The notes under the pieces: generated by a model
The model's database searches: none
The model's input: the letters and a program-made list of their open reading frames with translations, nothing else
Told to the model about the DNA's origin: nothing
Translations under genes and position numbers: made by a program
Assembly (NCBI GenBank): GCA_021300455.1
Contig: JAJTDP010000008.1
Span: 1-64,000 of the forward strand
DNA from: Sediminibacterium sp.
Lineage (GTDB): Bacteria > Bacteroidota > Bacteroidia > Chitinophagales > Chitinophagaceae
Reading direction: 5' to 3'
DNA: 64,000 bases
Shown here: positions 19,994 through 29,676 of the stretch, piece by piece
Layout: the number at the start of each line of letters is the position of its first letter
Numbering within the stretch: the stretch's first letter is position 1

Positions 19994-21892
19994 TTAATAA
20001 TGCCATCTCACAAATGCCTCAATAGCAGCGTATTTGGTTAATCCTAGACTTGCATACAAGTCCGCTGTATTCGCGTTTCTAATTTCAGCTCTCTGCCAGA
20101 ATTCCCTTGAATCACTGCCCTGGAAAGGAACACTGTCTTTTTGTGACTGATGTATAAATATACCAAATCTCTTTTTCAATACTTGATCAGGGCTCATAGG
20201 GACTGCCATTTCAATTTCAGAAACAGCCCACTCTTGCCAAGCGCCTTTATATAACCAAACCCAGCAATCCTTCACCCAAGTTTCACCTGATGCTTTTAAT
20301 CGGCGAAGGCTTTCAAATATAATTTCTAAACATACTTTATGCGTACCATGTGGATCTGCTAAATCACCTGCACAATATACTTGATGAGGTTTTAATTCAT
20401 TTAATAAGTCCATGGTGATTTTTATATCTAATTCACTCATTGGTTTTTTATCAATAGTGCCTGTCTCGTAAAAAGGTAGGTCTAAGAAATGATAATTCGT
20501 ATCTTTTAAACCTACGTATCTACAAGTGGCTTTTGCTTCACATCTTCTAATCAAACCTTTAATAGCTCTAATTTCTGCGGTATCTAAATGAGTAGATTGT
20601 TTCTCGGCTAAAAATTTACGTGCATTGATTAAAATTTCTTGACTCTTTTTATTATCAATGCCGAATAAGTCTTCAAAGCCTACTGCAAAATCTAAGAAGC
20701 GTGTAACGAATTCATCGGTGACTGCAATATTACCAGAAGTTTGATAGGCTACATGTACATCATGTCCTTGTTCTTGCAATCGCATAAAGGTTCCACCCAT
20801 ACTAATGATATCATCATCGGGATGTGGAGAGAATATCAACACTTTCTTAGGGTGAGGTGCGCTTCGCTCTGGATGCGCAGGTATCACTGCATTGGGTTTC
20901 CCACCTGGCCATCCAGTAATAGAGTCACGCAACATATAAAACACTTGCAAGTTAATATCGTATACCGATTCTTTTAGTACCAATAAATCGGATAAACTAT
21001 TCTCTTTATAATCGTCGGCGGTTAAACTAAGAATGGTCTTCCCTAATTTTAAGGCTAGGCTTATGACAGCACTTTTTATCATATTGGGTGTCCATTCGTT
21101 GGAACCTGTTAACCAGGGTGCTTTGTTTCTTGTTAACTCTGAAGCTGCTAATTCGTCAATGACAAATGTACAATCGTCATGATTTTGTAAAACACTTGCA
21201 GGAATTTGTTCAGTTACATCGCCTTCAATAGATTTAGCTACAATGGAAGCCTTATCGCCCCAAGCTAGTAAAACTATTTTTTTAGCCTTCATGATACTAC
21301 TAATACCCACTGTAATAGCTAGTTTAGGCACTTTGTTTAAATCATGGAATTCATAGGTGTTTGCTATTCTGGTTTGTTGGTCTAAATGAATGACTCTAGT
21401 CTTTGAATGAAAGCTAGAACCCGGTTCATTAAATCCAATATGTCCATTTTTACCAATACCTAATATTTGTAAATCAATGCCGCCTATTTTTTCAATAGTT
21501 TGTTCGTAGCTGGTGCAAGATTCTTTTAAATTTTCTTTTGTCCATTCTCCATTAGGTAGGTGAATGTTCTTAGGGTCAATATCAACTAAGTTAAATAAGT
21601 GACGGTGCATAAAGCTCCAGTAACTTTGGTAAGCCGATTTTTCAATAGGGTAGTATTCATCTAAATTAATGGTTACTACATTTTTAAAGCTAAGTCCTTC
21701 TTCTTTATGCAGTCTTACTAATTCTTTATACAATAAAATAGGAGTGGTGCCTGTAGCCATTCCTAAAACACAGGGTAGTTTTTTTGCTTGCTTCTCTTTT
21801 ATAAGTGCAGCTATTTGTGCAGCTACAGCATTAGATCCTTCCGTTGAGTTTTTATAAATCTGAACCGGTACTTTTTCAAAAGATTCTAGCAT
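19994..21892 (-). CDS. nagB: glucosamine-6-phosphate deaminase fused to C-terminal PIG-L/LmbE deacetylase domain
   Basis: N-term LGMATGTTPILLYKELVRLH, NLDEYYPI, GIGKNGHIGFNEPGSSF; C-term FSPHPDDDIISMGGTFMRL and DPHGTHKVC. Confidence 0.94.
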   Translation of the reverse strand: MLESFEKVPVQIYKNSTEGSNAVAAQIAALIKEKQAKKLPCVLGMATGTTPILLYKELVRLHKEEGLSFKNVVTINLDEYYPIEKSAYQSYWSFMHRHLFNLVDIDPKNIHLPNGEWTKENLKESCTSYEQTIEKIGGIDLQILGIGKNGHIGFNEPGSSFHSKTRVIHLDQQTRIANTYEFHDLNKVPKLAITVGISSIMKAKKIVLLAWGDKASIVAKSIEGDVTEQIPASVLQNHDDCTFVIDELAASELTRNKAPWLTGSNEWTPNMIKSAVISLALKLGKTILSLTADDYKENSLSDLLVLKESVYDINLQVFYMLRDSITGWPGGKPNAVIPAHPERSAPHPKKVLIFSPHPDDDIISMGGTFMRLQEQGHDVHVAYQTSGNIAVTDEFVTRFLDFAVGFEDLFGIDNKKSQEILINARKFLAEKQSTHLDTAEIRAIKGLIRRCEAKATCRYVGLKDTNYHFLDLPFYETGTIDKKPMSELDIKITMDLLNELKPHQVYCAGDLADPHGTHKVCLEIIFESLRRLKASGETWVKDCWVWLYKGAWQEWAVSEIEMAVPMSPDQVLKKRFGIFIHQSQKDSVPFQGSDSREFWQRAEIRNANTADLYASLGLTKYAAIEAFVRWHY

Positions 21893-21907
21893 AAAATTAT
21901 TTTTATA

Positions 21908-23359
21908 TTAATCTACCTTGGTAATTTTTATCATATTAGTAGGTAAGTGTAATTGAACAGGGGTACTTCCCGTATTCACCACTATATCATCTTTTTTGAC
22001 AAAACCACTTTTCTTTAAAATTTGAATTTGGTCTTTGATAATACTATCTAAACTTTCTTCTTTATTATAGTAGAATGCCTTTACACCCCAGCTTAAACTT
22101 AATTGATTCATTAAGCTCTTTTCTTTGGTAAAAATAAATAATGGCGATTTAGGTCTGAAACTACTTAACATAAAAGCAGTATATCCACTTTGAGTCATAC
22201 CAATCAATGCTTGTGCATTACTATCGTCAGATAATTGACAACCGCTATAGCATAAGGCATCGCTTACAAAAGAAGGAGAATGGGGTTGTGGTTTTAAGTC
22301 TTCAGAACGGTTGTATTTATAACCATGTTCTTCAACCTCATTAATAATTTTACGCATGGTCTCAATTACTAAAACGGGAAACTGACCTGTAGCCGTTTCT
22401 CCACTTAACATAACCGCATCAGCCCCTTCAATAACTGCATTGGCCACATCGGTAATTTCACTACGATTAGGTTTCACTCTATCAATCATGCTTTCCATCA
22501 TTTGTGTTGCCACAATAACAGGCTTCGCACGGTGTATACATTTTCTAATGAGTTCTTTTTGAATCAAAGGAATTTTCTCTACTGGAAGCTCAACGCCTAA
22601 GTCGCCGCGGGCAATCATTATGGCGTCGCTAGAAATGATAATGTCTCTAATATTGGTTAAGGCTTCAGGCATTTCAATTTTAGCAATAATTTTTGCCTTG
22701 CTCTTATGTTTAACTAAGATGGCTCTTAACATTTCAATATCGGCCACTCTTTTAACAAAGCTTAAGGCTACCCAGTCTAATTCTTCTTTAATAATAAATT
22801 GGGCATCTTCTAAATCTTTTTCAGTAAGTGCGGGTAATGAAATTTTTGTATCAGGTAGGTTAATTCCTTTTTTAGAAGAAATAATGCCCCCTAAGGTTAC
22901 TTTTACTTTTACATCACCATTTTTTTCTACACTATGTACTTTCACTTCAATCTTACCATCGTCAATCATGATTAAGTTATTCACCACCACATCGCCAGCA
23001 AGGTTAGGGTAGGATACATAAATTTTCTCCATTGTGCCAACACATTTCTCATTGGTAAAAGTTAATACATCTCCTTCTTTTACTTCTAAGCGGTTATTTT
23101 CAATTTCACCTACTCTTAATTTAGGGCCCTGTAAATCACCTAGTATGGCAACAGTGCATCCTAATTCTTCGTTAATGCCTCTAATATTGTCAATGATTTT
23201 TTTCTTATCCTCGTGACTACCATGAGAAAAATTTAATCTAAATACATTTACACCCGCTATCACTAAATTTTTTAATTGATCATAGGTTTCGCAAGCAGGG
23301 CCAACGGTGGCTACAATCTTAGTTCTGTGATGGGGTTGTTTAAATTCGTTTTTACTCAT
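21908..23359 (-). CDS. pyk: pyruvate kinase
   Basis: TKIVATVGPA, RLNFSHGSHEDK, MIARGDLGVELP, VMLSGETATG. Confidence 0.97.
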   Translation of the reverse strand: MSKNEFKQPHHRTKIVATVGPACETYDQLKNLVIAGVNVFRLNFSHGSHEDKKKIIDNIRGINEELGCTVAILGDLQGPKLRVGEIENNRLEVKEGDVLTFTNEKCVGTMEKIYVSYPNLAGDVVVNNLIMIDDGKIEVKVHSVEKNGDVKVKVTLGGIISSKKGINLPDTKISLPALTEKDLEDAQFIIKEELDWVALSFVKRVADIEMLRAILVKHKSKAKIIAKIEMPEALTNIRDIIISSDAIMIARGDLGVELPVEKIPLIQKELIRKCIHRAKPVIVATQMMESMIDRVKPNRSEITDVANAVIEGADAVMLSGETATGQFPVLVIETMRKIINEVEEHGYKYNRSEDLKPQPHSPSFVSDALCYSGCQLSDDSNAQALIGMTQSGYTAFMLSSFRPKSPLFIFTKEKSLMNQLSLSWGVKAFYYNKEESLDSIIKDQIQILKKSGFVKKDDIVVNTGSTPVQLHLPTNMIKITKVD

Positions 23360-23490
23360 TTTGATTCTGGGGTTATTTTACTTTGTTTATTTTTCTCTTT
23401 CTTTTATATTTCTTCTTTCTTTCTTATTTACTTACTTACTTAAAGTTCCTAATGCTAGTAATATATTCCTAACAAATAATATTATCTAGT

Positions 23491-24477
23491 TTAGCTAGCT
23501 AATATTTTTACAATTCTCATCCATTCTTCAGAAATTTTTTGTTTTGCTTTTACCGCATTGTCAAGCGGTGTATATTTCATTTTATTATCTTCAATACCCA
23601 CCATTACATTATGCGTTCCGTTAATTAAACATTCCACAGCGTGGTAACCCATTCTGCTGGCAATTAAACGGTCAAGGCAACTAGGGGAGCCTCCTCTTTG
23701 AATATGACCTAAAATACAAACACGTACATCTGCATTGGGTAATTTTTCTTTAATGTAATTTCCTACTTCTGTGCCACCTCCAAACTCATCTCCTTCAGCC
23801 ACCACAATTAAGTTGACTAATTTTTTTCTTTTTTCTTTCTCCGTTAAAGAAGCAATCATGGCTTCCATATCTGTTTTGGTTTCTGGAATTAATATATTCT
23901 CTGCACCAGTGGCAATTCCACTGTGAAGTGCAATATATCCTGCGTCACGTCCCATTACTTCTACGACGAATAAACGGTCATGCGCATCGGCAGTATCTCT
24001 AATTTTGTCAATGGCTTCCACTGCTGTATTCACCGCTGTATCAAATCCAATGGTAAAATCACTTCCTGCGATATCTTTATCAATAGTGCCTGGAATACCA
24101 ATGCAAGGAATATCAAATTCGTTACTAAATTTTTGTGCTCCTTTAAAACTTCCATCCCCTCCAATAACAACTATTCCATCGATGCCTCTTTTCTTTAAGT
24201 TCTCGTAGGCAATTTTTCTTCCTTCTGTTTCGAAGAATTGGGCGCTTCTGGCTGTTTTTAAAATGGTGCCCCCTCTTTGAATTATATTACCCACCGACCT
24301 TGAGTACATTTCAAAAATATCATCATCAATCATTCCATTATATCCCCTTGATACTCCAAAAACTTGAAGCCCATGATAAATACTGGTTCTAACAACCGCC
24401 CTGATGGCAGCATTCATACCGGGGGAGTCTCCACCAGAGGTTAAAACTGCGATTTTGCTTACTTTTTTAGCAGACAT
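23491..24477 (-). CDS. pfkA: 6-phosphofructokinase
   Basis: IAVLTSGGDSPGMNAAIRA, GGDGSFKGA, GIPGTIDKDI; start likely MSAKK at 24477. Confidence 0.96.
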   Translation of the reverse strand: MSAKKVSKIAVLTSGGDSPGMNAAIRAVVRTSIYHGLQVFGVSRGYNGMIDDDIFEMYSRSVGNIIQRGGTILKTARSAQFFETEGRKIAYENLKKRGIDGIVVIGGDGSFKGAQKFSNEFDIPCIGIPGTIDKDIAGSDFTIGFDTAVNTAVEAIDKIRDTADAHDRLFVVEVMGRDAGYIALHSGIATGAENILIPETKTDMEAMIASLTEKEKRKKLVNLIVVAEGDEFGGGTEVGNYIKEKLPNADVRVCILGHIQRGGSPSCLDRLIASRMGYHAVECLINGTHNVMVGIEDNKMKYTPLDNAVKAKQKISEEWMRIVKILAS

Positions 24478-24691
24478 AATTTTCAATTGATCATTAATGT
24501 ATTGATTTACAATAGCAATACCAATACGATGTAAAAGAAACCGAGCTACAAATTTAATCAATTGAGCTCAATTTTCCATTCAATTTATGAACAGTTTTGT
24601 TATGCTAACGTCTGTTATTAATGTGTAGGAATTAAGTTCTAATGTGAACCTAATCAAAGTATTACAAAATAATTCAGCTTCTAGCGCTGTA

Positions 24692-25597
24692 TTATTTATT
24701 TATTAAATGTATTTCAGCCATCATACATCTTGTGCTACCTCCCCCAAGGGCTTCAATGGTGGGGATAGATATGGGAAGAAGGGGGTTGTATTTTTCTAAG
24801 CTTTTTAGCTGTGCTGCATGTAGTCTTGAATAGGCTTGCTCAGACATGATTAAATGAGGCTTTTCGGCTATGTCAAATACTTGTAACATATTGCCTGCAA
24901 AATGATTTAGTTGATCTTGGCTTATTTCTATGACTTCTTTATTAGTTTGTTCAAAGCTGTCAAGTAGCATTTGTTTTTCTTTTTCGTTGGGAATACTATC
25001 CAAACATATAACCACGAATTGATCGCCCATACACATCATTACATTGGTATGATAAATGGGTTGCGCTTTATCATCCACTGCTTTAAAGCTAATAGGTTTG
25101 AATTGCATTTTATCGCACCAGTAGGTAAAGGCCTCTTTATCTAATCTTTCAGACAAGCAACCATAGGCAATTTTATTTTGGTGATCAAGTACCATACTGC
25201 CTGTACCTTCTAAAAATTTCCCTTCTTTTTCGAAATGAGTTATATCAAGAAGATTTTCAATTTTATAATTAGATTGTAGAAATTCAATTACGCTTGATTT
25301 TCTCTCAGCTCTTCTATTTTCTGCATACATGGGATAAAGGCAAAGCGTTCCACTAGCGTGGGTGGAAACCCAATTATTAGGAAAAATAGAATCCGGGGTG
25401 GAAGGGTCTTTTGTATCTTGAATAACGTTTACTTTAATTTGATGTGCGCGTAAACTCTCCACCATTGCATCAAATTCTGCAATGGCTAATTCATTGGCGT
25501 TTTCAATATTGATATTTGATTGAAAAAAATTATTTGCTGCCGTTTGCTGGTTAAAATAAAATTGATAAGGTCTAACCATTAAAATTTCCATGTGCAA
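24692..25597 (-). CDS. ctlX: citrulline-utilization hydrolase CtlX-like / amidinotransferase-family (GME superfamily) protein
   Basis: MVRPYQFYFNQQTAANNFFQ, SIFPNNWVSTH, LEGTGSMVLDH, YHTNVMMCMG, ALGGGSTRCMMAEIHL. Confidence 0.8.
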   Translation of the reverse strand: MHMEILMVRPYQFYFNQQTAANNFFQSNINIENANELAIAEFDAMVESLRAHQIKVNVIQDTKDPSTPDSIFPNNWVSTHASGTLCLYPMYAENRRAERKSSVIEFLQSNYKIENLLDITHFEKEGKFLEGTGSMVLDHQNKIAYGCLSERLDKEAFTYWCDKMQFKPISFKAVDDKAQPIYHTNVMMCMGDQFVVICLDSIPNEKEKQMLLDSFEQTNKEVIEISQDQLNHFAGNMLQVFDIAEKPHLIMSEQAYSRLHAAQLKSLEKYNPLLPISIPTIEALGGGSTRCMMAEIHLINK

Positions 25598-25608
25598 ATT
25601 TTTAAAAA

Positions 25609-27045
25609 TTATAGGGGCTTTCTATCTAAAGGCATACTCATGCAATGAAAACCACCTCTTGCTCTTGATAATTCTGAGGAGGGCATGAGAATGATGGTAT
25701 TTTGTATGGCGTCAGGACTTTTGATTCCTTTTTCAAAATCTATTAATAATTCCTTTACCCCAACCACTTCAAAACCCTTGTTCTTAAAGGCTTCTACAGT
25801 TTTGTCGTTTCGGTCATAGCCAAGTACCACTCCTTCTTTTAAAGCAAGTACATTACAAGAATCTGTCCATTGTTCTCTGGCATTGTAAGGAAATTCATTG
25901 TTCCCAGAATATATAAATTGAGCGCCGTTTTTACAACCAAAGTCTTCTCTGCTTATTTCATCTAAGAGTTGTTCTAAGTCGTTGATAATTGTAGGACTCT
26001 TTTGTTTGGTTCTTTCAAATTTCCAAATAGTTACCGATTCTTTTTGAGTGCTTTCAAAAAATTGACTTACTTGATTATCTTGTTTGCCTTGCAAACCGTC
26101 TTTTGAAAAATTACCTAATATTACCCAAGTGTCTTTTTTAACCTGTGTAAAAATGGTATCAATATGCATGTAGTCTCTTTTCTTAGGAATTTTGACAATG
26201 CTTACTTTATCCACTAATGCTTTACTAAATAAAATTTCGGTGAGTTGGATGGCTGCACTCATACTAGTTCTTTCACTTACACCAATAATTACATGCTGTG
26301 GGGAAATCATCATAATGTCGCCACCTTCAAGAGTTACTTTTTCTTCATTCTCTTTTTCGTTTAAAAGGGAAATGGGGTCTTTTTGTGATAGCTCAATTAT
26401 AAAAGCACTACTGTTTTTAAATAAAGGATGATAATGAAATAAATATTTTGCAAATAAGGCTTCTCTTTTTCTAGCTAATTTGGCGGGCATATTTAAAACC
26501 AAATGATCCTTGATTACAATACCAATATCTCTTGTAAATATAAAATTAGGGATAGGAGGGAAGACGAGTTCATTTTGTATATCAACACCTGATAAAAAAG
26601 TGGAAGCGAGTTTAGTAGAAGTATATTTTTTTAAATCCTCTTGTAGTTGATAGCTGCAGCCTTCAATGGCAGCCACCGCTGCAATAAGTTGGTTTTTGAT
26701 ATCGGCATCTTCTAAAATGCTCGCTAATAACCATTCTATTTCTAATACTTTATCCGAGGCGTGAAAATGCGGATGACCTGGTTTGTAAAAGGCACGATCG
26801 TTTTTAGGATCGTCAATAAAATGCATACCAGGCTTCATTTTTTCAGGGTCTAAAAAATAAAGTAGAAGTTTGGTATAATAGTCATATTCGTTTTCGCGAA
26901 TACTTTTTAAATGAACAATATCTTCAAATAGCCAATCCTGTGCTTTAGAGGGTATTACTTTGCCTAAGCCTTTATCGGGGCTGTGAACGAGTAGTCTTTT
27001 AAGTTCACCAATTTCTGAATGAACAGACAATATATTTTCTTGCAT
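25609..27045 (-). CDS. arginine deiminase family protein
   Basis: VHSEIGELKRLLVHSP, NFIFTRDIG, LEGGDIMMISP, MHIDTIFT, RGGFHCMSMPLDR. Confidence 0.85.
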   Translation of the reverse strand: MQENILSVHSEIGELKRLLVHSPDKGLGKVIPSKAQDWLFEDIVHLKSIRENEYDYYTKLLLYFLDPEKMKPGMHFIDDPKNDRAFYKPGHPHFHASDKVLEIEWLLASILEDADIKNQLIAAVAAIEGCSYQLQEDLKKYTSTKLASTFLSGVDIQNELVFPPIPNFIFTRDIGIVIKDHLVLNMPAKLARKREALFAKYLFHYHPLFKNSSAFIIELSQKDPISLLNEKENEEKVTLEGGDIMMISPQHVIIGVSERTSMSAAIQLTEILFSKALVDKVSIVKIPKKRDYMHIDTIFTQVKKDTWVILGNFSKDGLQGKQDNQVSQFFESTQKESVTIWKFERTKQKSPTIINDLEQLLDEISREDFGCKNGAQFIYSGNNEFPYNAREQWTDSCNVLALKEGVVLGYDRNDKTVEAFKNKGFEVVGVKELLIDFEKGIKSPDAIQNTIILMPSSELSRARGGFHCMSMPLDRKPL

Positions 27046-27076
27046 AAAATAATTATTAAAATAAATTTAACTCTTT

Positions 27077-29038
27077 TTATTTGCTTTCCAATAGCAATAA
27101 ATCGTTAAAAGCAATCTCGTATTCCTTGTTCATAGATCTAATTAATGCATTTTTATCTTGGTAGCTTTTTTCTACAATATGCATTTTAGCAGCATCTGTA
27201 TAAATAGCAGGGTTGGCCATTTCTAATTCAATAGCTGCCTTTTCTGTATGTAAGATTTCTATATTATGCTCAAGTTGTGAGATAACTTTTTGTAATTTTT
27301 GAATTTGCTTTTGTAAGTCTTTGTCAATGGCTTGTGGTTTTATTTCTACTGGGGCGACAACTTCTTGCTTCGCTTGCTTGCGCGTATCTTTAGACCCTAT
27401 ATTTTTACTAGGTTCTGCTAATTGTGCTTTTTGTTTAGCCATTCTTTCTTTCCACTCTAACCATTCTTTATAATCGCCTTTGAATTCAATAATTTTTTCA
27501 TCTTCAATTTCCCAAATTTTATTTGCAGTCTTTGAAATAAAATAACGGTCGTGACTTACTAAAATAATGGTACCATCATATTTAGTAAGGGCTTCCGCTA
27601 ATAATTCAACGGTTACCATATCTAAGTGGTTGGTAGGCTCATCCAGCATTAAGAAATTGGCCTTACTAATAATTGTTTTAGTAAGGGCAACTCTTGCTTT
27701 TTCTCCTCCACTTAGTACTTTAATTTTTTTATCAATCTCATCACCTCCAAATAAGAAACAACCTAATAAAGCGCGCAGTTCTAATTCAGTATTTTTAGTA
27801 CCGCATTCTTGTACTTCCTTTAAAATAGTATTGTTTAAGTTCAAAGATTCTAATTGGTGTTGGGCATAAAAACTCTCTTCTACATTATGGCCCCAAACTC
27901 TTTCTCCATCAAACTTTTCCATACCTGCCACAATTCTAAGAAGGGTAGACTTCCCTTTTCCATTGGCACCAATTAATGCAATTTTATCGCCTCTTTCAAT
28001 TTCTGCAAAGGCATTGTCTAAGATTTGAACATTGGGAAAGCTTTTACCTATGCCCTTTAAGTCTACTAATACTTTGCCTGGTGTTTTATCTACTGCAAAA
28101 TTGATTCTAATATTAGGTCTCTCAATTTTAACATCTTCAATCACATCTAATTTATCCAAGCGCTTTTGAATTGACTGTGCCTGTGCAGCCTTAGAAGCCT
28201 TGGCTTTAAATCTTTCAATAAACTTTTCTTGTTGTTTGATATAATCTTGTTGATTCTCAAAGGCACGTTGTTGTATTTCTACTCTTTGTTCTTTTTCAAT
28301 TTCATAATGCTCGTAATCGCCTGTGTAAAAATGTAATTGTTGTTGATAGACCTCTACAATTTTATTCACCATTTTATTTAAAAAATACTTATCGTGACTT
28401 ACAATAACTACACTTCCTTTATAATGCAATAAATATTTCTCTAACCATTCGATACTTGGTAAGTCTAAGTGGTTGGTAGGCTCATCTAATAATAATACAT
28501 CGGGTTGTTGCAAAATCATTTTAGCAAGTAGTACACGCATTCTCCAACCTCCACTAAATTCTTTATAGGGGCGAGATAAGTCTTTAATAGCAAATCCTAG
28601 TCCATGTAAAACTTCTTCTGCTTTATGGTTAATATTATAGCCATCTAGTAAATCTATTTCGTGTAAGGCGTCGGTGTATTTAATAAGCAAATCATTGTCC
28701 TCAGAATTTGCTTCTAATTCTTTGCCCAATTGCTCAATTTCTTTTTCCAATTCACGCACTCTTTCAAAAGCGCCTAGTGCCACTTCCGTAATAGATTCGT
28801 TGGTGTCAAAGCTTAATAAGTCTTGGTGTAAATAGCCAATGGTGGTATCTCTTCCTTTTTCAACAGTTCCTTTGCTAGGTGTAAGTTGCCCAACCAAAAT
28901 TTTCAATAAAGTAGACTTCCCCGTACCATTATAGCCAATTAAACCAATGCGTTCGCCTGGTTGGATGGACCAATTCGCCTCACTCACAATTACTCTTGCC
29001 CCAAACTCAAATGTCAGATTCTGCAAACCTATTAGCAT
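27077..29038 (-). CDS. ABC-F family ATP-binding cassette protein
   Basis: Two ABC domains (GYNGTGKST, GANGKGKST), LSGGEKARV, LLLDEPTNHLD, no TM segments, C-terminal coiled coil. Confidence 0.94.
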   Translation of the reverse strand: MLIGLQNLTFEFGARVIVSEANWSIQPGERIGLIGYNGTGKSTLLKILVGQLTPSKGTVEKGRDTTIGYLHQDLLSFDTNESITEVALGAFERVRELEKEIEQLGKELEANSEDNDLLIKYTDALHEIDLLDGYNINHKAEEVLHGLGFAIKDLSRPYKEFSGGWRMRVLLAKMILQQPDVLLLDEPTNHLDLPSIEWLEKYLLHYKGSVVIVSHDKYFLNKMVNKIVEVYQQQLHFYTGDYEHYEIEKEQRVEIQQRAFENQQDYIKQQEKFIERFKAKASKAAQAQSIQKRLDKLDVIEDVKIERPNIRINFAVDKTPGKVLVDLKGIGKSFPNVQILDNAFAEIERGDKIALIGANGKGKSTLLRIVAGMEKFDGERVWGHNVEESFYAQHQLESLNLNNTILKEVQECGTKNTELELRALLGCFLFGGDEIDKKIKVLSGGEKARVALTKTIISKANFLMLDEPTNHLDMVTVELLAEALTKYDGTIILVSHDRYFISKTANKIWEIEDEKIIEFKGDYKEWLEWKERMAKQKAQLAEPSKNIGSKDTRKQAKQEVVAPVEIKPQAIDKDLQKQIQKLQKVISQLEHNIEILHTEKAAIELEMANPAIYTDAAKMHIVEKSYQDKNALIRSMNKEYEIAFNDLLLLESK

Positions 29039-29110
29039 ATTTTTTCAATTCAGACCGCAAAGTTAGCAAGTTGGACAATCTAATTATGCATAAATTTGGA
29101 AAAAGATTCT

Positions 29111-29674
29111 ATGAAGCCCATTTTCTTTATCCTATTTGCCTTTTTAGTGATGGCTTGTACTAGTCCTGAAGACCCTGCTATCAATAAGGAGCTATGGGCA
29201 TTTAGCCCTCAAAATAATCAAGGAAATTTTGATAAAGCCCTGATGCCATTATTAAATAATTACCAAGAATTATTAAAAGGGGTAGCAGCTGGTGATACCG
29301 CCTATATTTTCAATGCGGCAAAAACACTTATTCAATTAACCGATTCTTTCCCTGCTGCAGCCATCAGTTTTAAGGACAGTTTATTGCATGAGCAGGCAAA
29401 ACAATCGCTAAATAATATTAATGCTGAATTACAAGGCCTCCTAGCTGAGCAAAGTTTTCCCGCGCTAAATATGGCCACACATATGGTATCTATTCAGTTT
29501 TTGAATTTATTAGCTACAGTGGGATACCAAGAAAAGAATATTTATGTATTTAATGTACAGGATGAAAAATTGGAAGATGGATTGATTTGGTTTGGATGGA
29601 ATAAGACTAGTAAGGATCCTTATCATTCAAATAGAAAAGACGAAGTATTGGCGCAGCAGTTATTACAAGAATAA
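29111..29674 (+). CDS. hypothetical lipoprotein
   Basis: Lipobox VMACTS; helical repeat-like LLNNYQELLKGVAAGDTAYIFNAAKTL (weakly DUF3347-like). Start likely at 29111. Confidence 0.6.
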   Translation: MKPIFFILFAFLVMACTSPEDPAINKELWAFSPQNNQGNFDKALMPLLNNYQELLKGVAAGDTAYIFNAAKTLIQLTDSFPAAAISFKDSLLHEQAKQSLNNINAELQGLLAEQSFPALNMATHMVSIQFLNLLATVGYQEKNIYVFNVQDEKLEDGLIWFGWNKTSKDPYHSNRKDEVLAQQLLQE

Positions 29675-29676
29675 GG

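Noticed and set aside
20840-20900. GC-rich segment ggtgcgcttcgctctggatgcgc resembling the loop sequence at 47.65 kb
   Set aside because: Lies inside nagB and encodes the linker AHPERSAPHPKK before the PIG-L domain; similarity to the intergenic element is too short to mean a shared repeat.
23360-23490. Pyrimidine-rich repeats between pyk and pfkA (ctttctttcttatttacttacttactt)
   Set aside because: Simple low-complexity sequence; no CRISPR-like spacing and no stable structure.
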